From contig CAJBLW010000529.1 of assembly GCA_903953985.1 (NCBI GenBank), positions 1 through 21,951 on the forward strand: DNA of 21,951 nucleotides, in the 5' to 3' direction. This DNA is from an uncultured Burkholderiales bacterium (GTDB lineage Bacteria > Pseudomonadota > Gammaproteobacteria > Burkholderiales > Burkholderiaceae_C). The notes beneath the pieces were generated by a model. That model did not search any database. It saw only the letters and a list, made by a program, of their open reading frames with translations, and was not told the DNA's origin. Below, piece after piece: positions 1 through 6,419 of this stretch (the stretch's first letter is position 1; every line of letters starts with the position of its first letter). The position numbers and the translations under genes are program-made.

Positions 1-1
1 C

Positions 2-1675
2 GAACGCTTGGGCAACCCGCGCTTTGCGGCGCGGCTGGGCGCTTTGCTGGCCCGGGTCGGCCTGATCGTGATCGACGAGGCGCATTGCATCAGCGATTGG
101 GGTTTTGATTTCAGGCCTGACTACCAGCGGCTGGCGCGGGCGCTGTTGTCCACACCCACCGCCAGCGTGCTGGCCACCACGGCAACGGCCAACGAGCGGG
201 TGACGCTGGACATTGGCAAGCAGTTGGGCGATTCCACGGTGACTTTTCGCGGCACGCTGGCCCGCACCTCGCTCACGCTGTCGGTGGTGCCCGGTTTGTC
301 GCCCTTGCAGCGCTACGCCTGGATTGCCGATGCGCTGGAGCAATTGCCCGGCTCGGGCATTGTTTATGTGCTGACGGTGTCCGAAGCCGAGCGGCTGACT
401 GCTTTTTTGCGCAGCTGCGGCCATGGGGTCGATGCTTATTCGGGCCAGACCGACGCCGACACCCGCCTTAAAGTGGAAGACCGTTTACGCCACAACCAGG
501 TCAAGGCGGTGGTGGCTACCTCGGCGCTGGGTATGGGGTACGACAAGCCGGACCTGGGGTTTTGTGTTCATGTGGGCTCACCGTCCACCCCGGTGGCCTA
601 TTACCAGCAAGTGGGGCGGGCGGGCCGTGCGGTGGCGCATGCCGAAGGGGTGTTGCTGCCGTCGGACGCCGATGAGCGCATTTGGGATTACTTCGCCACC
701 GCGTCGATTCCTGACCCGCAAACAGCGGCCAAGGTGTTGCAAAGTCTGGGGGGTGACGAGCGTAGCCTGATCGAGATCGAAGCCGACACGGGCGTGCGCC
801 GGGGGCGTTTGGAGGCGTTGCTCAAAATTTTGGCGGTGGAGGGCGTGGTGGACAAGGATGGCTCGGCCTGGCGCGCCACGGGCGTGCCCTATGAGCACGA
901 CACCGCCAAGTGGACCGCGCTGGCCCAGGTGCGCCAGCAAGAGGCGGGCATCATGCGCCAGTACGCGCAGGGTGCGGGCTGCCTGATGGCCTATTTGCAG
1001 ACTGCGCTGGACGACCCGTCGCCTGCGCCATGCGGGCGTTGCTCGGTGTGCACGGGGCATTTGCCTTTTCCGGGCCTCGCGCCTTCACAAGAGAAGCTGA
1101 TCGCGGCCCGCAACTTCTTGCGCGGCATGGACGTGGACATCGAGCCGCGCAAGCGCTGGCCAAGTGGGGTGGGGCGTAAGGGGGCGATTCGCGGTTTTGA
1201 TTTGGGCCGCGCTGTGGCCTTTGCCGACGATCCGGGCTGGGTGGCCGAGCTTCAGGCTTTGCGCTTGGCCCCCGGTGATATGCCGCCCGATTTACTGGCC
1301 GGGGCCTTGGCCACGCTGGGACGCTGGGCCAAGACCTGGCCTGCGCGCCCGGTGTGCGTGGTGCCGCTGCCCGCGCCCGACATGACGGCCAACCGCGTGC
1401 TGGCCGAGCACATTGCGCGCAAGGGGCGCTTGCCCCTGCACGATGTGTTCAGCTGGCGTGGCGAGTCTGCGCCTGACAACACCGCCTCAACCCCTGTTGT
1501 GTCGCATCTGGAGTCGGTCATTTGTTTGGCTTCTGGTGCAGATTTGCCCGCAGGGCCTGTGCTGCTGGTCGCCAGCACAGTGCGCACCCGTTGGGCCGCC
1601 ACCGTGGCAGCGGCGATGTTGCGCGAGCAAGGCGCAAGCCAGGTGCTGGTCTTGGCTTTGCATTTGCAGCCTTGA
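2..1675 (+). CDS. RecQ-family ATP-dependent DNA helicase, 3' part (5' end outside window)
   Basis: ATP-driven 3'-5' DNA unwinding enzyme of superfamily 2, cytoplasmic, expected to act in recombination and repair. The reading frame is open from the first base, so the start and the Walker A motif lie upstream. In the visible 557 residues I see motif II DEAH (residues 25-28) followed by the RecQ aromatic-rich loop CISDWGFDFRPDY. ATTATAN (motif III), IVYVLT (motif IV) and the motif V/VI block SALGMGYDKPD...YYQQVGRAGRA follow. A RecQ zinc-binding set comes next: one Cys codon at 980, then CGRCSVC (1031-1051). No HRDC domain is visible. The last ~110 residues (from about 1342) look like a phosphoribosyltransferase-type fold, with VCVVPLP and PVLLVASTVRTRW, but the usual acidic pair of the PRPP loop is missing. 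The aromatic loop has Phe where RecQ proteins normally have His (codon 104-106). Family call is firm; the tail assignment is inference. Confidence 0.93.
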   Translation, partial: ERLGNPRFAARLGALLARVGLIVIDEAHCISDWGFDFRPDYQRLARALLSTPTASVLATTATANERVTLDIGKQLGDSTVTFRGTLARTSLTLSVVPGLSPLQRYAWIADALEQLPGSGIVYVLTVSEAERLTAFLRSCGHGVDAYSGQTDADTRLKVEDRLRHNQVKAVVATSALGMGYDKPDLGFCVHVGSPSTPVAYYQQVGRAGRAVAHAEGVLLPSDADERIWDYFATASIPDPQTAAKVLQSLGGDERSLIEIEADTGVRRGRLEALLKILAVEGVVDKDGSAWRATGVPYEHDTAKWTALAQVRQQEAGIMRQYAQGAGCLMAYLQTALDDPSPAPCGRCSVCTGHLPFPGLAPSQEKLIAARNFLRGMDVDIEPRKRWPSGVGRKGAIRGFDLGRAVAFADDPGWVAELQALRLAPGDMPPDLLAGALATLGRWAKTWPARPVCVVPLPAPDMTANRVLAEHIARKGRLPLHDVFSWRGESAPDNTASTPVVSHLESVICLASGADLPAGPVLLVASTVRTRWAATVAAAMLREQGASQVLVLALHLQP

Positions 1676-1682
1676 ATTTTCC

Positions 1683-1759
1683 TTGTTGGAGTCCACCCCG
1701 TGGGCGATGGTTTTCAGGGCGTGTGCCACGCCCATCGCCCACGGGGTGGGCTCCTACAA
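1683..1759. repeat. REPIN-like inverted repeat, copy 1 (two facing REP units)
   Basis: Two 28-base units face each other (1683-1710 and 1732-1759) around a 21-base spacer and match at 26 of 28 positions as inverted repeats. Each unit contains a small palindrome of the form GCCCAC-CCC-GTGGGC, and the right unit has GTAG next to it, as in REP sequences mobilised by RAYT (TnpA-REP) transposases. The left unit has GTTG and one stem change (C to T) that still allows a G-U pair. The same element, also 77 bases, recurs at 5049-5125. It starts 7 bases after the helicase stop codon, so its RNA hairpin could end or stabilise that transcript. No RAYT gene is in the window. Confidence 0.85.
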
Positions 1760-1830
1760 AAATTCATCCCATGCCGGATGAGCATGACTTCATGAGGCAT
1801 GATCGCCTTCCCCTATTTCGCCAACGAACC

Positions 1831-2325
1831 ATGACCGACGACACACCCGACACGCCGCTGCTGCAAGAACCCCGTCTTTGGCAAGACGAAAACTGGACCG
1901 CCCAGGTCATCAAGAACGACGATGACGACGGCTGGGCCGTGGCGATGTTCAAAGCCGGTGCATCCGAGCCGGCGCTGGTCGGCCCCTGGACCATGGGCCG
2001 AGACAAAAAGAACCCCAAGCCTCTGGATGGCAACGCCTTCATCACGCTGGTCAAAACCGCCAGCGAGTTTGTACGCCGCAGCGAGCAGCAGTTGCATGCG
2101 CAACTGAATCAGAGCGTGACCGTCAATGGTCAGGACAGCCGCGTCACGGTGCTGCTGCGCATCGTGCCCGACGAGGACAACCCCTATGCCTTACTGAGCG
2201 CGCAGGACGAAGGCGGCGATGAATTGGCTGAAATCAAAGTCGATGCCGGGTTCAAGCTCAACCGCCAAACGGCCCAGGCCTGGGTCGATGCCGACTTTGC
2301 CAAACCGGGCAGCGGCAGGCGCTGA
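1831..2325 (+). CDS. hypothetical protein, acidic, 164 residues
   Basis: I do not recognise this family. The protein begins MTDDTPDTPLLQEP and is acidic and hydrophilic, with a run of four Asp near residue 30 (KNDDDDGW). It has no signal peptide, membrane segment or cysteine cluster, so it is probably cytosolic. The order of short strands and one helix (EFVRRSEQQLHAQLNQ, about residues 80-95) suggests a compact alpha/beta fold. The frame is open upstream, with in-frame ATGs at 1771 and 1792, but those extensions run into a structured leader (1771-1800) and the REPIN-like repeat. I chose ATG 1831, where the acidic protein-like sequence begins; no strong ribosome site marks it. Codon use matches the neighbours, which supports a real gene. 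It lies between the helicase and the M20 genes and may be cotranscribed with the latter. Confidence 0.75.
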   Translation: MTDDTPDTPLLQEPRLWQDENWTAQVIKNDDDDGWAVAMFKAGASEPALVGPWTMGRDKKNPKPLDGNAFITLVKTASEFVRRSEQQLHAQLNQSVTVNGQDSRVTVLLRIVPDEDNPYALLSAQDEGGDELAEIKVDAGFKLNRQTAQAWVDADFAKPGSGRR

Positions 2326-2418
2326 AATCACAACTGGCTGTAACCTGCGGGCCAGGCCAGCACATGGGTGCTTGACTTGCAGGCGCTGTGCTGGCACCTT
2401 GGTGGTTTGACTTCACCA

Positions 2419-2436
2419 GCCACGACTTTTCGTGGC
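2419..2436 (+). other. 7-bp perfect hairpin just before the M20 gene
   Basis: GCCACGA (2419-2425) and TCGTGGC (2430-2436) form a perfect 7-bp stem with a CTTT loop. It is followed by TTTGG and then the GGAAAG ribosome site (about 2440-2445) of the gene starting at 2451. It may be a weak terminator for the preceding gene or a leader hairpin of the following one; the T-tract is too short to decide. Its presence argues against starting the downstream gene farther upstream at 2388. Confidence 0.45.
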
Positions 2437-2450
2437 TTTGGAAAGACCCC

Positions 2451-3845
2451 ATGAGCCGACAAGCCGCCATTGACCGAGCCCAGCGCCATTTTGACGAGGG
2501 CCATTTCCAGCAAACCTTGGCGCGGCGCGTGGCCGCCCCCACTGAAAGCCAGAACCCCGAACGGGCCGAGCAGCTAAAGGCTTATCTGACGCAAGAGATG
2601 CAACCGGCCTTTGAAGCCATGGGCTTTGCCTGCCGTTTGTTGCATCACCCCAAGGCCAAAGCGCCGTTTTTGTGGGCCGAACGCATCGAAGACCCCGCTT
2701 TGCCCACCGCACTGGGTTACGGCCACGGCGATGTGATTCGGGGCTTGGACAAAGAATGGAAAAGTGGCTTATCGCCCTGGACACTGACCGAGCAGGCCGG
2801 GCGCTGGTATGGGCGGGGCATTGCCGACAATAAAGGCCAGCACAGTGTGAACCTGCAGGCCATGGCCTGCGTCCTGGCCGAGCGGGGGCGCTTGGGCTTC
2901 AACGCCAAATACCTGATCGAGATGGGTGAGGAAACCGGCTCGCCGGGCTTGCGCGATGTGTGTGCCGAGAACCGCAACTTGATGCAAGCCGATCTGCTGA
3001 TCGCGTCTGACGGTCCGCGGCTGCGTGCAGAGCGGCCCACGATTTTCTTGGGCTCACGCGGCTGCATCAATTTTGAGTTGACGATCGAAGCGCGCGCGGG
3101 CGCTCACCATTCGGGCAACTGGGGCGGCCTGATCTCCAACCCCGGCATTCAGATGGCGCATGCGCTGGCCAGCCTGGTGTCGGCCACAGGTGAAATTTTG
3201 GTGCCCGAGTGGAAACCGGCTTCTTTGCCCGAATCGGTGCGCCGCGTGCTGGCCGATTGCGAAGTGAATGGCGGTGCCGATGGACCTGAGATCGAGCCGG
3301 GCTGGGGTCAGCCGGGCTTGAGCCCCGCTGAGCGTGTGTTTGGCTGGTCTTCGTTTGAGGTGCTGGCCTTCAAAACCGGTAACCCCGACACGCCGGTCAA
3401 TGCCATTCCGGCTCGGGCCTGGGCCTGCGGGCAGTTGCGCTTTGTGGTGGGCATTGACCCGAATGACATCCTGCCCGCTTTGCGCAGGCACTTGGACCGG
3501 CACGGTTTTGGGTTTGTGCAGATCAAGCCGGCACGCGACGAGTTGTTCAAGGCCACGCGCATCGACCCGGACGACGATTGGGTGCGCTGGGCGGTGGATT
3601 CGCTGGCCCGCAGCACGGGCAAAAAACCGGCGGTGCTGCCCAACCTGGGCGGCTCTTTGCCCAATGACATCTTCACCGACGTGCTGGGCCTGAAAACCAT
3701 TTGGGTGCCACACTCTTACCCCGGCTGTTCGCAGCACGCGCCCAATGAGCATTTGCCTGCCGAGTTGCTGCGCGAGGCCTTGACGGTCATGACCGGTTTG
3801 TATTGGGATCTGGGCTCGGGCACTGTGCCTGCGCTGTCACGTTGA
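2451..3845 (+). CDS. M20 family metallopeptidase (ArgE/DapE/carboxypeptidase-G2 type)
   Basis: Zinc-dependent hydrolase that cleaves amide bonds of small peptides or N-acyl amino acids, cytoplasmic, 464 residues. The two-metal site is complete. GHGDV gives the first His (H92), IADNKG the bridging Asp (D126), and MGEETG the catalytic and metal-binding Glu pair (E160, E161). SDGPR gives D187 and CSQHAPNEH the last His (H429). The dimerisation (lid) domain lies roughly at residues 200-330, with AHHSGNWGG at its start. ATG 2451 is preceded by GGAAAG at a spacing of 5; an upstream in-frame start at 2388 would run through a perfect hairpin and has no ribosome site. It is followed after 9 bases by a second, distantly related M20 gene, so the two are very likely cotranscribed. 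Family certain, substrate unknown. Confidence 0.92.
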   Translation: MSRQAAIDRAQRHFDEGHFQQTLARRVAAPTESQNPERAEQLKAYLTQEMQPAFEAMGFACRLLHHPKAKAPFLWAERIEDPALPTALGYGHGDVIRGLDKEWKSGLSPWTLTEQAGRWYGRGIADNKGQHSVNLQAMACVLAERGRLGFNAKYLIEMGEETGSPGLRDVCAENRNLMQADLLIASDGPRLRAERPTIFLGSRGCINFELTIEARAGAHHSGNWGGLISNPGIQMAHALASLVSATGEILVPEWKPASLPESVRRVLADCEVNGGADGPEIEPGWGQPGLSPAERVFGWSSFEVLAFKTGNPDTPVNAIPARAWACGQLRFVVGIDPNDILPALRRHLDRHGFGFVQIKPARDELFKATRIDPDDDWVRWAVDSLARSTGKKPAVLPNLGGSLPNDIFTDVLGLKTIWVPHSYPGCSQHAPNEHLPAELLREALTVMTGLYWDLGSGTVPALSR

Positions 3846-3854
3846 AAGTCTGCA

Positions 3855-5054
3855 ATGAACGCTCGTTACACCTGTTTTTGCCAAATCTCGGACCTGCTCG
3901 ATGCCGAGCCCTCGCTGCGCGAAGCGCGCCAGCACCTGCACAAGTTTCCTGAGCTGTCGTTTCAGGAAAAATCCACCGCGCAATGGGTGGGGGACCGACT
4001 GGAGGGCTGGGGCTACCTCGTCACGCGCCATGTGGGCGGGCACGGTTTGGTGGCCTCGCTGAGCAACGGCGAAGGCCGCGGCATTGCCTTGCGCGCCGAC
4101 ATGGACGCTTTGCCTATTCATGAAGAAACCGGCAGGCCCTATGCCAGTACCCATGCAGGCACCATGCACGCCTGCGGTCACGATGGCCACACGGCCATGC
4201 TGATGGGGGCCGCGCAGCAACTGGCCAAAACGCGGCAGTTTCAGGGCACGGTGCACCTGGTGTTTCAACCGGCCGAAGAGGCCGGCAAGAACAGCGGCGC
4301 ACAGCAAATGATTGCCGATGGTTTGTTCGAGCGCTTTCCCTGCGACGCAATTTTTGGCATGCACAACCATCCCGGTGCAGCGCAGGGCACTTTCATGTTT
4401 GGCAAGGGCGCTTTCATGTCGGCCTCGGACAACTGCCGCATCAAGGTCATTGGACGTGGCGGCCATGCGGCCAGGCCCCACCAGGCAGTGGACCCGGTGA
4501 TGATCGCGGGCAGTTTGATCATGGCTTTGCAAACCGTGGTCTCGCGCAACATCGACCCCACACAGACGGCGGTGGTGACCATTGGTTCGGTGCACGCGGG
4601 CCAAGCGTCCAACGTGATCCCCGAGTTCGCCACCATGGGTTTGAGCATCCGCTCGTTCAGCCCCGAGGTGCGCAACCGCTTGCAAGAGCGCATCACGCAT
4701 TTAGTGCGCGACCAGGTCAGCTCGTATGGCGGCGAGGTCGAGATCGAGTACGAGCGCGGTTACCCGGTGGTCATCAACAGCGAGGCCGAAACCGATTTCG
4801 CACGCCAAGTGGCCGAAGAATTGGTCGGCCCTGAGCAGGTGGTGTTTCCCTTCGGGCCAGTCACGGGCAGTGAAGATTTTGCTTATTACCTGCAGCACAA
4901 GCCTGGCAGTTTTCTACGTTTGGGCAACGGCCTGGACAGCGTCATGCTGCACAACGCCAAATACGATTTCAACGACGCCAACTTGTCGGTGGGCGCGGCG
5001 TATTGGACGCGCTTGGTGGAGCGTTTTTTGAACGAACCCGCTGATGTTTTGTAG
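3855..5054 (+). CDS. M20D family amidohydrolase (hippurate hydrolase / N-acyl-amino-acid hydrolase type)
   Basis: Cytoplasmic metal-dependent amidohydrolase of 399 residues, the family's usual length. It is predicted to release an amino acid from an N-acyl or peptide-like amide. Visible motifs in order: HKFPELSFQE (29-38), RADMDALP (80-87), MHACGHDGH with metal ligands C107 and H109, FQPAEE with E141/E142, MHNHP with H170, GRGGHAARPH (200-209), GSEDF (338-342) and the final ligand H366. The Cys ligand and MHACGHDGH mark it as the HipO/IAA-amidohydrolase branch, unlike its upstream neighbour. The gap to that neighbour is only 9 bases, implying one operon. Its stop codon TAG (5052-5054) is part of the GTAG of a REP unit, so the last codons lie at or inside the repeat edge. 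Exact substrate not deducible. Confidence 0.93.
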   Translation: MNARYTCFCQISDLLDAEPSLREARQHLHKFPELSFQEKSTAQWVGDRLEGWGYLVTRHVGGHGLVASLSNGEGRGIALRADMDALPIHEETGRPYASTHAGTMHACGHDGHTAMLMGAAQQLAKTRQFQGTVHLVFQPAEEAGKNSGAQQMIADGLFERFPCDAIFGMHNHPGAAQGTFMFGKGAFMSASDNCRIKVIGRGGHAARPHQAVDPVMIAGSLIMALQTVVSRNIDPTQTAVVTIGSVHAGQASNVIPEFATMGLSIRSFSPEVRNRLQERITHLVRDQVSSYGGEVEIEYERGYPVVINSEAETDFARQVAEELVGPEQVVFPFGPVTGSEDFAYYLQHKPGSFLRLGNGLDSVMLHNAKYDFNDANLSVGAAYWTRLVERFLNEPADVL

Positions 5055-5125
5055 GAGCCCACCCTGTGGGCGATTGAACGCACACCGCCAAGGCAAGCCA
5101 TCGCCCACGGGGTGGGCTCCTACAA
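5049..5125. repeat. REPIN-like inverted repeat, copy 2
   Basis: Same 77-base design as 1683-1759: 28-base units at 5049-5076 and 5098-5125 in inverted orientation around a 21-base spacer, matching at 26 of 28 positions. Both units carry the GTAG tetranucleotide and the GCCCAC/GTGGGC mini-palindrome. One difference falls in the 3-base loop (C to T), the other outside the stem. It sits between two convergent genes, overlaps the 3' end of the M20D gene and ends 14 bases before the deacylase stop codon. It is well placed to act as a two-way transcript end. The spacer resembles the reverse complement of the copy-1 spacer only loosely. Confidence 0.88.
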
Positions 5126-5139
5126 AGGCAGTTGGGTGA

Positions 5140-6294
5140 TTAGTCGTCCAAGCCCGTGGCACCGATGCGGTGGGGCAGGGGCTTGGGGCCGCAAATGCGG
5201 TACATCACCTGGCCAGGCCAGGACAGATAACCGTCCAGACGCCTGGAAAAAATCACCCCATCGGTCTGGCTCTTGAAGGTGGTTCGGCCTTTGGCGCCGT
5301 GGGGGTTGGCCGGATCGATCACATCGCAAATGGCTTGGCCTTTTTTGACCTTGGCACCGGGCTTGACGTGGAACACCAAAAAGCCGGTGCAGGTGCTGTA
5401 GCCCACGTCCATGCCGCTCATGGGGGCGGGCGTGGCTTTTAATTTTTTTAGCGGTGCCGCCTTGCCGCCCACCACACCCTGGCGCACCAGCCAGCGGTAC
5501 AGGTTCTGCGCATCGGACTGGCCCAATGCGTCGCTCACATCATGCTGGCTGCGCATCTCCACCGTCACTGACATGCAAGCTTGTGGGATGTTGGCCTGAG
5601 GGAACTGCTCGGCCAGTCGCGCCCACAGCGCGCTGTTGACACCGGAGAACGTCAGGGCCTTGGGATAGGGGTCGTTGTACATCGTGGCTTCAACGCCCAG
5701 GTCGGCCGCAAGCGTCGACAGGGTGCCTGTGGCTACATCGTTTTTAGCGCCAAACAGGTGCAAGGCGGCGTAAATATCGCAATGCAGGTCCAGCACAAAG
5801 TCGGCATCGCAGCTGAGTTTTTGCACTTCAACGCGCAAGGTTCCCAGTTCGTTCAGGGGCTTCAAAGCTTTCAGGCTGTCTTGCGCTGCTTTGCGGATAG
5901 AGCGCACGTTGGCCTCAGCATCCGCCCCCAGCTTCTTGCCCACACGTTCGGCCACGGCATCGCTCAGGTCGATCCAGTTGCGGTTAAAGTTTTCGTAGCT
6001 CAGCAAGTTGTAGCGACCCGCGTGCGAGTTGCCCACCAACTGGGCCTGACCGATCGGGTTGACCGTGGGAACCAAAATAATTTCGCCCTGAATCAAACCT
6101 TTCTTGTCGGCCTCGGTCAGCAGCGGCATGAGGTGGTGCATGGCCATGGTGCCGGGCATTTCGTTGGCATGGATGGCCGCTTGCATGTAGACCTTGGGCC
6201 GTGCACCGGCTTTGCCAAAGCGCAAAACTGAAATACTGCGCTGGCTGCCGGGCGTCATGCTGGGCAAGGCGATGGAACTTTTCTTGAGGGCCAT
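5140..6294 (-). CDS. succinylglutamate desuccinylase/aspartoacylase family protein (M14-type deacylase)
   Basis: Zinc-dependent deacylase/carboxypeptidase-like enzyme of 384 residues, predicted to remove an acyl group from an N-acyl amino acid in the cytoplasm. Zinc ligands are visible as IHANE (H42 and E45) and LDLHCD (H171), with NFNRNW (residues 102-107) between them and VTVEMRS (E246) as the likely general base. The C-terminal ~90 residues form the beta-rich domain usual for the family (GFLVFHVKPGAKVKKGQ). ATG 6294 is preceded by AGGAGA at about 5 bases, a strong start. It is divergent from the ABC importer operon across 125 bases and convergent with the M20D gene. The shared neighbourhood suggests it hydrolyses an imported compound. 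AstE or AspA identity is not supported, since no arginine-succinyltransferase genes are nearby. Confidence 0.88.
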   Translation of the reverse strand: MALKKSSIALPSMTPGSQRSISVLRFGKAGARPKVYMQAAIHANEMPGTMAMHHLMPLLTEADKKGLIQGEIILVPTVNPIGQAQLVGNSHAGRYNLLSYENFNRNWIDLSDAVAERVGKKLGADAEANVRSIRKAAQDSLKALKPLNELGTLRVEVQKLSCDADFVLDLHCDIYAALHLFGAKNDVATGTLSTLAADLGVEATMYNDPYPKALTFSGVNSALWARLAEQFPQANIPQACMSVTVEMRSQHDVSDALGQSDAQNLYRWLVRQGVVGGKAAPLKKLKATPAPMSGMDVGYSTCTGFLVFHVKPGAKVKKGQAICDVIDPANPHGAKGRTTFKSQTDGVIFSRRLDGYLSWPGQVMYRICGPKPLPHRIGATGLDD

Positions 6295-6322
6295 GGTGTC
6301 TCCTGATGGATAGTTTTGTATG

Positions 6323-6352
6323 AATCTAAAGCATAACCCTAATGCTGTTCAA
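6323..6352 (-). promoter_or_regulatory. candidate sigma-70 promoter for the M14-type deacylase
   Basis: On the minus strand TTGAAC (6347-6352) and TAGATT (6323-6328) are separated by 18 bases. Each matches the sigma-70 consensus at 4 of 6 positions. A start near 6316 would give a leader of about 22 bases containing the AGGAGA ribosome site. The match is moderate; the divergent plus-strand promoter for the importer must lie in the same 125 bases but I could not pick it out. Confidence 0.35.
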
Positions 6353-6419
6353 GATATTTATGGGTAACGTGTAGAGCAAGCCTTGAGGCTTTATTCAATT
6401 TTTAAATCAGGAGACGAAC

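Noticed and set aside
1522..1830. Upstream extension of the 164-residue hypothetical gene
   Set aside because: It would overlap the helicase gene end and translate through the REPIN-like repeat; composition is not protein-like before 1831.
1683..5125. Repeats as part of a CRISPR array
   Set aside because: Only two paired inverted units 3.4 kb apart with genes between; the structure is REP-like and there are no cas genes.
6378..6391. AAGCC-TTGA-GGCTT hairpin in the importer leader as a terminator or attenuator
   Set aside because: Only 5 bp of stem and no continuous T-run follows; could occur by chance.
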